36,855 bases of DNA, taken from the NCBI GenBank assembly GCA_028275105.1, contig JAQCNI010000043.1, positions 1 through 36,855 on the forward strand, in the 5' to 3' direction. The notes under the pieces were generated by a model, which was not told where the DNA came from, made no database searches, and worked only from the letters and a program-made list of their open reading frames with translations. The translations under genes were made by a program, and so were the position numbers. Shown in pieces: positions 8,798-18,933 of this stretch. Origin of the DNA: Halorubrum sp. Its GTDB lineage: Archaea; Halobacteriota; Halobacteria; Halobacteriales; Haloferacaceae. Position 1 is the stretch's first letter; every line of letters starts with the position of its first letter.

Positions 8798-9013
8798 GTT
8801 CGCGATCCTCGGCGACGGCGAAAAACGCTGTCGGTGCGGGGGGTCGCCGCTCCTCGTGTGAGAGGCGGACGGGGACGTTCGACGGCGGCGGAACTCCGTG
8901 TACGATCGAGCACGCCGAAGGCATCCAGGTTGCCAAGCCGAAGGATCGCTCCTTTCGAATGAACTCGATGGACCGACACGTTCTTTCGGTTTCGTCGACA
9001 ACTACTACATACC

Positions 9014-9565
9014 ATGCGCGTTCGAGACTGGCAGGACGTCCTCGACGACGTCGCCGGCGGATCGACCGATCCGGACGGGTGGCGTGCCGTCGCCGGGTCC
9101 CGCCGCGACGGACTCGGTGAGGACCTCTACTTCGGCCATCCGAGCATCGGCGTCTATCACCTGAAGACGTATGCGAAGAACCCGCGCGACCTCCGGGGCG
9201 TGGGGGCTCGGGTGGCGCGCCGGGTCGACGACGGCCTCGACCCCTTGCTTCCCGACGAGGAGTCGCCGGGGCGGTTCGCGGTGCGGAACCCGCCCGCCGA
9301 CGAGGACGAGGCGAAGGACGTGGCGACCCGGCTGGAGGAGACGCTGAAGGTCCACGCGGAGGCCCCGACCGAGCCGGACCACCTGTTCGAGGACGTGATG
9401 GATGCGATCGACTCGCCCGCGTTCGGGCCGATGTCGTACGAGTTCGACGGTCGCACCGACGAGCTTGACGAACTCACGGATACGTTCGACGAGGCCGAGG
9501 CGCTGCTGTCGGCCGAACTTGACGACCTGATCGAGGACGACGACGTCGGCCGCGGCTTCCACTGA
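9014..9565 (+). CDS. Conserved-looking haloarchaeal protein, function unknown
   Basis: The 183-residue acidic protein is soluble, with no signal or membrane segment. It begins MRVRDWQDVLDDV and has a central segment with FGHPSIGVYHLKTYAKNPRD, then a strongly acidic C-terminal third. Codon and residue composition (Asp/Glu-rich, few Lys) are typical of real haloarchaeal genes, and the start follows a modest A/T-rich stretch. I do not recognise the family. It is divergent from the helicase gene and convergent with menC, so context gives no strong hint of function. Confidence 0.8.
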   Translation: MRVRDWQDVLDDVAGGSTDPDGWRAVAGSRRDGLGEDLYFGHPSIGVYHLKTYAKNPRDLRGVGARVARRVDDGLDPLLPDEESPGRFAVRNPPADEDEAKDVATRLEETLKVHAEAPTEPDHLFEDVMDAIDSPAFGPMSYEFDGRTDELDELTDTFDEAEALLSAELDDLIEDDDVGRGFH

Positions 9566-9632
9566 CGGGTCGGCGACGGCCCCCGACTCGCGGCCGAGCG
9601 ATTCCCGAGCGATTCGGAGACTCCCGTACGAG

Positions 9633-10834
<1,202 letters not shown>

Positions 10835-10835
<1 letters not shown>

Positions 10836-11764
10836 TAGGCGGCGAGGCCGACGGCGAACGCGGCCGCGTACGCCGCGAGCAGTTTGCCGGTCGATTCGAG
10901 CGCCGGGTTCAGTGCCTCCCCGTCGGTCTCCCGCAGCACCGTCCGGCCGACGTCGACCGCGAGCGGGAGCGTCGTGAGCGGGAGGAGGGCGACGATGCCG
11001 TAGCCGGTCGCGAGGAACCAGAACGGGGCGAGATACGCGAGCGCGAGCAGCGCGAGGTACTGGGCGCGAGAGAACCGGTAGCCGAACCGCACGGCGAGGG
11101 TCCGTTTGCCCGTCCGGGCGTCCTCCTCGCGGTCGCGAACGTTGTTGACCACGAGGATGTTCGTCGAGAGCGCGGCCACGGGGAGACTCGCCACGAGGGC
11201 CGCGGTCGTCACCGTTCCCGCTGGGGGCGCCACCGGGACCCCGCCGCCGACGAGCGCGGCTGCCTGGACGTAGTAGGTCCCGGTGACGGCGATCACGCCG
11301 AAGAAGACGAACACGAAGAGGTCGCCGAGCCCGTGATACCCCAGCGGGTACGGCCCGCCGGTGTACGCGATCCCGGCGGCGACGGATGCGAGGCCGATCA
11401 CGAGGATCGGCACCCCGCCGACGGCCACGAGGTACGTGCCGACCGCGATCGCCGTCGCGAACGTCAGCCACATCGCCCGTTTGACCGCCGCCGGATCGAT
11501 GAGCCCGCTGGCAACGACGCGGGTGAACCCCTCGCGGTCGTCGGTGTCCGCGCCACGGACCGCGTCGTAGTAGTCGTTCGCGAAGTTCGTCCCGATCTGG
11601 ATCAGGGCTGCCCCGACGAGCGCCGCAAGCGCCGGCAGCGGGGCGAACACGCCGGCGTCAAGCGCGAGTCCGACGCCGACGACGACCGGGGCGGCCGCCG
11701 CCGGGAGCGTCTGGGGGCGCGCGGCGATCACCCACGCCCGCCGTCGCGACACCTCGGTAGCCAT
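10835..11764 (-). CDS. menA: 1,4-Dihydroxy-2-naphthoate polyprenyltransferase, MenA
   Basis: MenA attaches the isoprenoid chain to DHNA to make demethylmenaquinone in the membrane. The 309-residue protein is a UbiA-type prenyltransferase with eight to nine hydrophobic helices. The first Asp-rich motif is [11 protein letters not shown] near residue 64, and the second is [17 protein letters not shown] near 207. The N-terminal segment [20 protein letters not shown] is characteristic of MenA rather than other UbiA enzymes. It is the first gene of a menA-menC pair with a one-base TAATG overlap. It is divergent from the small gene at 11877; an AGTTAAGG box about 30 bases upstream of the ATG could serve as TATA element. 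Confidence 0.93.
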
Positions 11765-11876
11765 TATCGGGGGATTGTGCGGTGACGACCCTTAACTTTC
11801 CCATCGACGAACGTCGGGCTACCGGCGGGTCGACGGAAACCGACAGATACGATTGGATCCGGCTCGTACCCCATGT

Positions 11877-12149
11877 ATGGCAGAAACGACTGAGGGGAAC
11901 GGTGTTACCGCCCGCTACGAGGAGACGGACGCCGAGCGCCTGCTCACGTTCTCGGCCGACGGCCACACGGCGACCGTGGCACAGAACCGCGAGGGGTACG
12001 CGATGTTGAAGGTTCGGACGGGCCCCGATGGCGACGAACTGGAGCGGTACTACGGGTTCGACATGGCGCTTGACCATGCGGCCGAGCTGCTCGTGGTCGG
12101 GGTCAACGACCTTCCCGTCCCGGAGGCCGCCGCCGACATGGGCATGTGA
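11877..12149 (+). CDS. Small haloarchaeal protein, function unknown
   Basis: The 90-residue acidic protein has no signal, membrane segment or cysteine cluster. It contains a predicted beta-rich core (VTARYEETDAERLLTFSADG, then HTATVAQNREGYAMLKV) followed by a helix with ERYYGFDMALDHAAELL and ends with ADMGM. Residue composition is that of a true haloarchaeal gene. The ATG at 11877 was preferred over an upstream in-frame ATG at 11853 because the intervening codons are not conserved-looking. It sits between menA (divergent) and leuA (same strand, 61 bases away). No function is assigned. Confidence 0.75.
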   Translation: MAETTEGNGVTARYEETDAERLLTFSADGHTATVAQNREGYAMLKVRTGPDGDELERYYGFDMALDHAAELLVVGVNDLPVPEAAADMGM

Positions 12150-12178
12150 TCGGCGACGGATCGATCGGTTGACGGAAG

Positions 12179-12188
12179 GTTTAAGTAC
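12179..12188 (+). promoter_or_regulatory. TATA-like box of leuA
   Basis: GTTTAAGTAC lies 23-32 bases before the ATG at 12211, the spacing expected for a leaderless haloarchaeal transcript. It marks 12211 as the likely translation start of leuA, upstream of the apparent frameshift. Confidence 0.6.
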
Positions 12189-12210
12189 GCTTCCACACTT
12201 CCTTCGCTCG

Positions 12211-13429
12211 ATGTCAGATACTACGGAGGCTTCGTCGGACACCCCGGCAGATCGAGTTCTTCCAGGGCACGATAGCTTCTAACATCGAAATCGGTCCTGT
12301 ACGGATCTTCGACACGACGTTACGAGACGGAGAACAGTCACCACGGACGTCGTTCAGTTATGACGAGAAACGCCGCATAGCGGCAACGCTGGACGACATG
12401 GGAACCCACGTCATCGAGGCGGGGTTCCCGGTGAACTCCGACGCGGAGTTCGAGGCCGTGAGCGATATCGCCGCCGCGACGGACACCACCGTCTGTGGGC
12501 TCGCGCGCGTCGTTGACGGGGACATCGAGGCCGCGCTCGACTCCGGCGTCGAGTTGGTCCACGTGTTCGTCTCGACGAGCGACGTCCAACTTGAGGACTC
12601 CATGCACGCGACGCGCCAGGAGGCGAAGGAGCGCGCCGTCGACGCCGTCGAAACGGTGAAGAACGCCGGCGTCAACTGTATGTTCTCGCCGATGGACGCG
12701 ACCCGGACCGAGCCGGAGTACCTGACGGAGATCGTGACGGCGACGAGCGACGCCGGGGCCGACTGGATCAACATCCCGGACACCTGCGGCGTCGCGATGC
12801 CGACGAGCTTCGGCAAGACGGTGAAGGCGGTCGACGAGGCGAGCGACGCCCGCGTCGACGTCCACACCCACGACGACTTCGGGATGGCGGCGGCGAACGC
12901 GGTCACCGGCTTCGAGAACGGGGCCGAGCAGGCGCAGGTGTCGGTCAACGGGATCGGCGAACGCGCCGGCAACGCCGCCTACGAGGAGGTCGTGATGGCC
13001 GTCGAGGCCGTCTACGGCGTCGACACCGGGATCGACACGAGCCAGATAACGACGCTGGCCCGGATCGTCGAGGAGGCCTCGGACATCCCGGTGCCGGCGA
13101 ACAAGCCCGTCACCGGGCGGAACGCGTTCGCCCACGAGTCGGGGATCCACGCGGCCGGCGTCATCGAGAACAGCGACACGTTCGAACCCGGCGTGATGAC
13201 CCCGGAGATGGTCGGCGCGGAACGCGAATTCGTGTTGGGCAAACACACGGGCACACACAGCGTCCGGAAACACCTGGTCGAGGCCGGGTTCGACCCGACC
13301 GACAGCGAGGTCCGCGAGATCACCAAGCGGGTCAAGGAGTACGGGGCCGGCAAACGGCAGGTGACCGCCGGCGACGTCGAGCGGTTCGCCCGCGAGGTCG
13401 GGGTCGAGAAGGAGGAGGTCCGGATCTGA
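12211..13429 (+). CDS. leuA: 2-Isopropylmalate synthase, LeuA, with apparent N-terminal frameshift
   Basis: LeuA condenses acetyl-CoA with 2-oxoisovalerate, the first step to leucine. The TIM-barrel motifs are intact in one frame: RIFDTTLRDGEQSPRTSFSY (12298-12357), HTHDDFGMAAANA, then NGIGERAGNAAYEEV and HESGIH. That frame has no ATG, GTG or TTG before 12398, which is already past the catalytic RDGE motif. The ATG with a well-placed TATA box (12211) is in another frame that stops at 12282. Removing one C from CCCC at 12242-12245 joins the two frames into SSDTRQIEFFQGTIASN, a LeuA-like N-terminus. About 406 residues would result, without the C-terminal leucine-binding domain of full-length LeuA. 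Related citramalate or homocitrate synthases are less likely given the ilv/leu neighbours. Confidence 0.85.
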
Positions 13430-13650
13430 TGAGCCTCTCCTCGATCGCAGCGGCCCGCCAGCCGTTGCCGTCGAGGGGACTCGATGGATTTGCGGCCCGC
13501 GGTTCGGCCGGGCGAAGCGACGGATCGTCAGGCCGGACCGACGGATCGTCAGGCCGGACCGACGGATCGTCAGGCCGGACCGACGGATCGTCATCGATAC
13601 CCCGGGGAGCACCGAGAGGTCGTCGCGACGAGGCGGGCTCCCGACAGGAA
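13430..13650. other. Gene-free stretch between leuA and the ilvB promoter
   Basis: Apart from the 21-bp tandem repeat at 13521-13593, nothing is recognised in this stretch. An open reading frame starts at an ATG overlapping the leuA stop, but it is rich in Arg, Ser and Thr, is built largely from the repeat, and runs through the ilvB promoter and leader, so it is not called as a gene. Confidence 0.6.
13521..13593. repeat. 21-bp tandem repeats downstream of leuA
   Basis: Three full copies of a 21-bp unit starting CGGATCGTCAGGCCGGACCG and half of a fourth lie about 90 bases after the leuA stop. They contain the same CGGATCGTC core as the 18-bp repeats before purC. They are directly adjacent, without spacers, so this is not a CRISPR array. 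Confidence 0.9.
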
Positions 13651-13659
13651 TTTATAGAC
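13651..13659 (+). promoter_or_regulatory. TATA box of the ilvB operon
   Basis: TTTATAGAC lies 23-31 bases before the ATG of the leader ORF at 13682 and about 235 bases before ilvB. It is the only strong TATA-like sequence in the leuA-ilvB gap, so the ilvB transcript probably begins near 13680 with a long leader. Confidence 0.65.
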
Positions 13660-13681
13660 GGCCCGTGTTGTCATCGACGAG

Positions 13682-13756
13682 ATGCGACAGCACCGACGGA
13701 TCCGCGCGAGCAGTCCGGACACGGGAGCCGTGGTGCCGACCATCGTAGGGGCTTGA
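13682..13756 (+). CDS. Putative leader peptide of the ilvB operon
   Basis: A 24-residue ORF starts where a leaderless transcript from the TATA box at 13651 should begin. It is basic at the start (MRQHRRIR) and ends GAVVPTIVGA then TGA, so Val-Val and Ile-Val codons come just before the stop. The stop codon sits in the loop of a perfect 5-bp hairpin, GGGGC-TTGA-GCCCC (13748-13761). The remaining 133 bases to ilvB hold no further start with coding character. A role in attenuation or translation-linked control of ilvB in response to branched-chain amino acids is an inference by analogy with bacterial ilv leaders. Confidence 0.5.
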   Translation: MRQHRRIRASSPDTGAVVPTIVGA

Positions 13757-13761
13757 GCCCC
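13748..13761 (+). promoter_or_regulatory. Hairpin over the leader ORF stop codon
   Basis: GGGGC and GCCCC pair around a TTGA loop that contains the TGA stop of the 24-codon leader ORF. A terminating ribosome would cover this hairpin, so the structure could report leader translation. It is followed by CCTTCCTCCCC but not by a T-run. Confidence 0.45.
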
Positions 13762-13889
13762 ACCAACACTCCTTCCTCCCCGACACGGCGCACCGACGAT
13801 CGGCGGACGGACGGGTCTCGCCCCGCACGACCGTCGTTCGGACCGACCGACGCTCGAACCCGCGACACACCCACACACGATACACAACG

Positions 13890-15728
13890 ATGAGCGATTC
13901 AGCAGCACAACCACGAGAGGACGACCCCGAAGGGACCGACACGGCGTCCGATCCGGCCGACGCGGACGGAACGGGCGCGCCGGACGCGACCGGCGACGAG
14001 ACGAATACGGACGGCGACCCGAGGGGAACGGTATCGACGGGCGCTGAGGCCGTCGTCGCCGCCCTCGAGGCGGCCGGCGCGGACACCGCCTTCGGCGTTC
14101 AGGGCGGGGCGATCATGCCCGTCTACGACGCGTTGTTCGACTCCTCGGTCGATCACGTGGTGATGGCCCACGAACAGGGGGCCGCACACGCCGCCGACGC
14201 GTACGGCGTCGTCGCCGGCGAGCCGGGCGTCTGTCTGGCCACTTCCGGCCCGGGCGCGACGAACCTCGTCACGGGGATCGCCGACGCCGACATGGACAGC
14301 GACGCGATGCTCGCGTTGACCGGACAGGTGCCGACGGAGTTCGTCGGTAACGACGCCTTTCAGGAGACCGACACCGTCGGCGTCACCCGCCCGATCACGA
14401 AACACAACTACTTCGCCGGCGAGGCCGACACCGTCGGCGACGTCGTCGGCGAGGCCTTCACGCTCGCCGACGTCGGCCGCCCCGGGCCGACGCTCGTCGA
14501 CCTCCCGAAGGACGTCACGCAGGCCGACACCGAGTCGGCTCCGGGGCCGGCGACGGCACCGCCCGGAACGGATCCGGATCCGAACGCCGAGCCAGACGCC
14601 GTCGAGACGGCGGCCCGCGCGATCGAGGAGGCCGACCGTCCGCTGTGTCTGTTCGGCGGCGGCGTGATCAAGGGCGATGCGAGCGACGCCGCGCGAGCGT
14701 TCGCCCGCACTTTCGAGATCCCCGTCACTACGACGATGCCGGGGATCGGCTCGGTCCCCGAGGGCGACGACCTCTGTCTCTCGTGGGCCGGGATGCATGG
14801 GACCGGCCACGCCAACATGGCGATCACCCATACGGACTGTCTGATCGCCGTCGGGACCCGGTTCGACGACCGGCTGACCGGCGGGATCGACACGTTCGCG
14901 CCGGAGGCCGAGGTCGTCCACATCGACATCGATCCCGCCGAGATCTCGAAGAACGTCCATGCGGACTACCCGCTCATCGGCGACGCCGGGACGGTGCTCG
15001 AACAGCTGACCGCGGCGATCCGTTCCCCGCCCGACGCCGACGAGTGGCGCGAGCGGTGTCTCGAATGGCAGGAGACGTATCCGATGACGTACGCGACGCC
15101 GGACGACGAGCCGCTCAAGCCGCAGTTCGTCGTCGAGGCGTTCGACGAGGCGACCGACGACGACACGATCGTCACGACCGGCGTCGGCCAACACCAGATG
15201 TGGGCCTCCCAGTTCTGGACGTACTCCGAGCCCCGGACGTGGGTCTCCTCGCACGGACTCGGGACGATGGGGTACGGCGTGCCGGCCGCGATCGGCGCGC
15301 GGGTCGCCGCCGACACCATGGGCGACCCGGACCGTGACGTGATCTGCTTCGACGGCGACGGGTCCTTCCTGATGACGATGCAGGAGCTGTCCGTCGCGGT
15401 TCGCGAGGACCTCGACATCACCTTCGCCGTGCTCAACAACGAGTACATCGGGATGGTACGCCAGTGGCAGGACGCGTTTTATGAGGGGCGACACATGGCG
15501 TCCGACTACAACTGGATGCCCGAGTTCGACAAGATGGCCGAGGCGTTCGGCGCGCTCGGGATCCGCGTCGACGGCTACGACGAGGTCGCGCCCGCCGTCG
15601 AGGAGGCGCTCGAATACGACGGCCCCGCGGTGATCGACTTCCACGTCGACCCGGAGGAGAACGTCCTGCCGATGGTGCCGAGCGGCGGAGCGAACGGCCA
15701 GTTCGCGCTTTCGGAGGACCAGCTATGA
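13890..15728 (+). CDS. ilvB: Acetolactate synthase large subunit, IlvB
   Basis: IlvB is the thiamine-diphosphate catalytic subunit that makes acetolactate or acetohydroxybutyrate, the first common step to Val, Leu and Ile. The 612-residue protein has an acidic, probably disordered N-terminal extension of about 45 residues. The PYR domain then begins TGAEAVVAALEAAGADTAFG with the catalytic Glu in AHEQGAAHAADAYG. A central FAD-type domain follows, and the TPP domain has GDGSFLMTMQEL and the later AVLNNEYIGMV. It is the first large gene of ilvB-ilvN-ilvC-leuC-ORF-leuD. The ATG follows ACACGATACACAACG, with no Shine-Dalgarno sequence, although the transcript seems to have a 208-base leader. Confidence 0.96.
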   Translation: MSDSAAQPREDDPEGTDTASDPADADGTGAPDATGDETNTDGDPRGTVSTGAEAVVAALEAAGADTAFGVQGGAIMPVYDALFDSSVDHVVMAHEQGAAHAADAYGVVAGEPGVCLATSGPGATNLVTGIADADMDSDAMLALTGQVPTEFVGNDAFQETDTVGVTRPITKHNYFAGEADTVGDVVGEAFTLADVGRPGPTLVDLPKDVTQADTESAPGPATAPPGTDPDPNAEPDAVETAARAIEEADRPLCLFGGGVIKGDASDAARAFARTFEIPVTTTMPGIGSVPEGDDLCLSWAGMHGTGHANMAITHTDCLIAVGTRFDDRLTGGIDTFAPEAEVVHIDIDPAEISKNVHADYPLIGDAGTVLEQLTAAIRSPPDADEWRERCLEWQETYPMTYATPDDEPLKPQFVVEAFDEATDDDTIVTTGVGQHQMWASQFWTYSEPRTWVSSHGLGTMGYGVPAAIGARVAADTMGDPDRDVICFDGDGSFLMTMQELSVAVREDLDITFAVLNNEYIGMVRQWQDAFYEGRHMASDYNWMPEFDKMAEAFGALGIRVDGYDEVAPAVEEALEYDGPAVIDFHVDPEENVLPMVPSGGANGQFALSEDQL

Positions 15729-16390
15729 GCGGAGAGGGAACCACCGACGGGACGAACGAGATGCCCGGCCCGGCGCCCGAAGAGCGCCCCCACCCGGAAG
15801 GCCGACGGAACTTGGAGGGCCACCGGGTCGATCCCGCCGTCGAGGCGCAACACGACTCACGTCGAGCGGTCCTCTCGGCGCTCGTCGAGGACGAGCCGGG
15901 GGTACTCGCCCGTGTTTCCGGACTCGTCTCCCGGCGACAGTTCAACATCGAGAGCCTGACGGTCGGTCCGACGACCGTCGAGGGCCACTCGCGGATCACG
16001 ATGGTCGTCGAGGAGACCGACCCCGGAATCGACCAGATCGAAAAGCAGATCGCGAAGCTGAAGCCCGTCATCTCGGTCGGCGAGGTGTCCGGCAACGCGG
16101 TGACATCCGAACTCGTCCTGCTCAAAATCCACGGCGCGGAGCCGGACAAGGTCCATGCCGTCACCGAAATGTACGACGGTCGGACGCTCGATGCCGGGCC
16201 GGAGACGATCACCGTCCGGCTCACCGGCGACGAGTCGAAGATCGACGACGCGCTCGACGCGTTCGAGCAGTTCGGGATCATCGAGATCGCCCGGACCGGA
16301 CAGACTGCGCTGGCACGCGGGAACGTGCCGACGGCCCCAGGAGAGAAACCCGGAACGGCCGGCGAACCGACGACCCCGACGAGCGACTGA
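15725..16390 (+). CDS. ilvN: Acetolactate synthase small (regulatory) subunit, IlvN
   Basis: IlvN binds valine and activates and feedback-controls IlvB. The 221-residue protein has a variable N-terminal extension of about 45 residues, then an ACT domain with LVEDEPGVLARVSGLVSRRQ and FNIESLTVGPT, followed by the ALS_ss_C dimerisation domain (TSELVLLKIHGAEPDKVHAV). The start overlaps the ilvB stop as ATGA, so the two subunits are translationally coupled, as expected for a fixed-ratio complex. The C-terminal 25 residues are a Pro/Thr-rich tail without recognised function. Confidence 0.95.
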   Translation: MSGEGTTDGTNEMPGPAPEERPHPEGRRNLEGHRVDPAVEAQHDSRRAVLSALVEDEPGVLARVSGLVSRRQFNIESLTVGPTTVEGHSRITMVVEETDPGIDQIEKQIAKLKPVISVGEVSGNAVTSELVLLKIHGAEPDKVHAVTEMYDGRTLDAGPETITVRLTGDESKIDDALDAFEQFGIIEIARTGQTALARGNVPTAPGEKPGTAGEPTTPTSD

Positions 16391-16417
16391 CGACCCGGAC
16401 GACTCACACCATACACA

Positions 16418-17473
16418 ATGCCAACCGACGACACATACACGTTCGATTCGACAGTATACTACGACGAAGATGCCGACCCGGACCACATTGTCCACAAGAC
16501 CGTCGCCGTGCTCGGCTACGGCTCGCAGGGGCACGCCCACGCACAGAACCTCTCCGAGAGCGGGGTCGACGTCGTCGTCGGCCTCCGTGAGGGGAGTTCT
16601 TCGCGGGCGGCCGCGGAGAACGACGGCCTGCGCGTGGCGACCCCGGCGGACGCCGCGGCCGAGGCCGACATCGTGAGCGTGCTCGTCCCCGACACGGTCC
16701 AGCCGGACGTGTACGAGGCGGCGATCGAGCCGAACCTGGAGTCGGGCGACACCCTCCAGTTCGCCCACGGGTTCAACATCCACTACAACCAGATCCAGCC
16801 GCCCGAGGACGTCGACGTGACGATGGTCGCGCCGAAGTCGCCGGGCCACCTCGTGCGCCGAAACTACGAGAACGACGAGGGGACGCCCGGCCTGCTTGCG
16901 GTGTACCAGGACGCGACCGGCGAGGCCCACGACGAGGGGCTTGCGTACGCGGCCGCCATCGGCTGTACGCGCGCCGGCGTCGTCGAGACCTCGTTCCGCG
17001 AGGAGACGGAGACCGACCTGTTCGGCGAGCAGGCGGTGTTGTGTGGCGGCGTCACGTCGCTCGTGAAACAGGCGTACGAGACGCTCGTCGACGCCGGCTA
17101 CTCGCCGGAGATGGCGTACTTCGAGTGTCTCAACGAACTCAAGCTCATCGTCGACCTGATGTACGAGGGCGGGCTCGGCAAGATGTGGGACTCAGTCTCT
17201 GACACCGCCGAGTATGGCGGACTGACGAAGGGCGACGTCGTCGTCGACGAACACGCCCGCGAGAACATGGAAGCGATCCTCGAACAGGTCCAAGACGGGA
17301 CGTTCGCCCACGAATGGATCGCGGAGAACCAGGCCGGTCGCCCCTCGTACACCCAGCTCCGGACCGCGGAGAAAAACCGGGAGATCGAGGCCGTCGGCGA
17401 GGAACTGCGCGAGCTGTTCGCGTGGCAGGAGGCCGACGAGGACGAGGAGGAGTCCGCCGAGGTGACGGCGTAA
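16418..17473 (+). CDS. ilvC: Ketol-acid reductoisomerase, IlvC
   Basis: IlvC rearranges and reduces acetolactate with NAD(P)H and Mg2+. The 351-residue length is that of class I KARI. The Rossmann fingerprint [13 protein letters not shown] is near residue 31, and the cofactor loop has [18 protein letters not shown] and the C-terminal knotted domain with metal-binding Glu/Asp ([11 protein letters not shown], then [17 protein letters not shown]) are present. A 10-residue acidic haloarchaeal tail follows. It lies 27 bases after ilvN and its ATG is preceded by ACACCATACACA, nearly the same words as before ilvB. The stop overlaps leuC as TAATG. Confidence 0.96.
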   Translation: MPTDDTYTFDSTVYYDEDADPDHIVHKTVAVLGYGSQGHAHAQNLSESGVDVVVGLREGSSSRAAAENDGLRVATPADAAAEADIVSVLVPDTVQPDVYEAAIEPNLESGDTLQFAHGFNIHYNQIQPPEDVDVTMVAPKSPGHLVRRNYENDEGTPGLLAVYQDATGEAHDEGLAYAAAIGCTRAGVVETSFREETETDLFGEQAVLCGGVTSLVKQAYETLVDAGYSPEMAYFECLNELKLIVDLMYEGGLGKMWDSVSDTAEYGGLTKGDVVVDEHARENMEAILEQVQDGTFAHEWIAENQAGRPSYTQLRTAEKNREIEAVGEELRELFAWQEADEDEEESAEVTA

Positions 17474-18933
17474 TGAGCGAGGACACGCTGTACGACAAGG
17501 TGTGGGACCGACACAAGGTGACCGAGCTGCCGAACGGACAGGACCAGCTGTTCGTGGGGCTCCACCTCGTCCATGAGGTCACCAGCCCGCAGGCGTTCGG
17601 CATGCTTCGCGAGCGGGACCTCGACGTCGCGTATCCCGGCCGGACGTTCGCGACCACCGACCACATCGCGCCCACCGAGGCGGACAAGCGGGAACGACCG
17701 CTCGGCGACGATCAGGCCGAGGAGATGCTCTCGGCGCTCGAACGCAACACGAGCGAGAACGGGATCACCTTCTTTGGGTTCGAGTCCGGCAAACAGGGGA
17801 TCACCCACGTCGTCGCCCCCGAGCTGGGGCTTTCCCGGCCGGGGATGACCGTGGCGTGTGGGGACAGCCACACCGCGACCCACGGCGCGTTCGGCTCCAT
17901 CGGCGTCGGGATCGGGACCTCACAGATCCGCGACGTGCTCGCGACCGGCTGTATCGCCGCGGACAAACAGCAGGTGCGACGCATAAACGTCGAGGGCTCG
18001 CTCGGCGAGGGCGTCTACGCCAAGGACGTCATCATGAAGATCATCCAGGACCTCGGCGTCGACGGCGGGGTCGGCCACGTGTACGAGTACGGCGGCCCCG
18101 CGATCGAGGCGCTCGACATGGAGGGGCGGCTCGCGGTGTGTAACATGTCGATCGAGGGCGGCGCCCGCGCCGGCTACATCAACCCGGACGAAACGACCTA
18201 CGAGTACCTTGAGGGACGGGAGTACGCCCCCGAGGGCGACGCCTTCGAGGAGCGCAAGGCGTACTGGGAGTCGATCGCGTCGGACGCGGACGCCGAGTAC
18301 GACGACGTCGTCACCGTCGACGCCGACGGGGTCGACCCGCTCATCACGTGGGGGATCAACCCGGGCCAGGTGATCGAGATCTCCGACACCGTCCCGCATC
18401 CCGACGCGTTCGAGGACCGGACGGACCGGGAGGCGGCCGAGTCGGCGCTCGATCACATGGAGATCGACCCCGGCCAGTCGATGCTCGGCTACGACGTCGA
18501 CGTCGCGTTCCTCGGGACCTGTACCAACGGTCGCGTCTCCGACTTCGCGGAGGCGGCGAAGGTCTTGGAGGGGGAAACGGTCGACGATGGCGTCCGCGCG
18601 CTTGCCGTTCCCGGCTCCGAGACCGTCCGCAAGCAGTGTGAGGCGCGAGGGATCGACGAGACGTTCATCAACGCCGGATTCCAGTGGCGCCGCGCCGGCT
18701 GTTCGATGTGTCTCGCGATGAACGACGACAGCCTCGTCGACGACGAGGTGTGTGCGTCCTCCTCGAACCGGAACTTCGTCGGCCGGCAGGGGTCGAAGGA
18801 GGGTCGAACCGTGCTGATGAACCCCACGATGGTCGCGGCCGCGGCGGTCGAGGGGCAGGTTGCCGACGCGCGAGAGTATCTCGACGACGGGCCGACCGGC
18901 GGCGCCGGCGGCGTCGAGGAGGTGGCCGACTGA
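17473..18933 (+). CDS. leuC: 3-Isopropylmalate dehydratase large subunit, LeuC
   Basis: LeuC with LeuD isomerises 2- to 3-isopropylmalate using a 4Fe-4S cluster. The 486-residue protein is of the bacterial-type length. It has GDSHTATHGAFGSIGVGIGT in the N-terminal half and the cluster cysteines in FLGTCTNGR and AGCSMCLAMN, with GCIAADKQQ before them. Substrate-binding SSNRNFVGRQG is intact. The start overlaps the ilvC stop by one base (TAATG) and the stop overlaps the start of a 32-residue ORF in the same manner (TGATG). Translation along this part of the operon is therefore likely coupled throughout. Confidence 0.96.
   Translation: MSEDTLYDKVWDRHKVTELPNGQDQLFVGLHLVHEVTSPQAFGMLRERDLDVAYPGRTFATTDHIAPTEADKRERPLGDDQAEEMLSALERNTSENGITFFGFESGKQGITHVVAPELGLSRPGMTVACGDSHTATHGAFGSIGVGIGTSQIRDVLATGCIAADKQQVRRINVEGSLGEGVYAKDVIMKIIQDLGVDGGVGHVYEYGGPAIEALDMEGRLAVCNMSIEGGARAGYINPDETTYEYLEGREYAPEGDAFEERKAYWESIASDADAEYDDVVTVDADGVDPLITWGINPGQVIEISDTVPHPDAFEDRTDREAAESALDHMEIDPGQSMLGYDVDVAFLGTCTNGRVSDFAEAAKVLEGETVDDGVRALAVPGSETVRKQCEARGIDETFINAGFQWRRAGCSMCLAMNDDSLVDDEVCASSSNRNFVGRQGSKEGRTVLMNPTMVAAAAVEGQVADAREYLDDGPTGGAGGVEEVAD

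Noticed and set aside
6056-8962. A 968-codon open frame opposite the helicase gene
   Set aside because: It is the Arg/Val-rich mirror frame of a GC-rich gene, while the other strand shows clear nuclease and helicase motifs.
9566-9632. Terminator between two convergent genes
   Set aside because: Only a short GAGCGATTC direct repeat is seen, with no T-run or convincing hairpin.
12211-12282. leuA leader peptide (attenuator) instead of frameshift
   Set aside because: The 23-codon ORF has one Leu codon only, no hairpin at its end, and the LeuA frame has no start codon of its own, so a frameshift explains the data better. It is not fully excluded.
13521-13593. CRISPR-like repeat array
   Set aside because: Copies are directly adjacent with no spacers and no cas genes are present.
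13429-13893. A 154-codon reading frame whose ATG overlaps the leuA stop
   Set aside because: It is made of repeat-derived Gly/Ser/Arg/Thr codons, is basic rather than acidic, and runs across the ilvB TATA box and leader.
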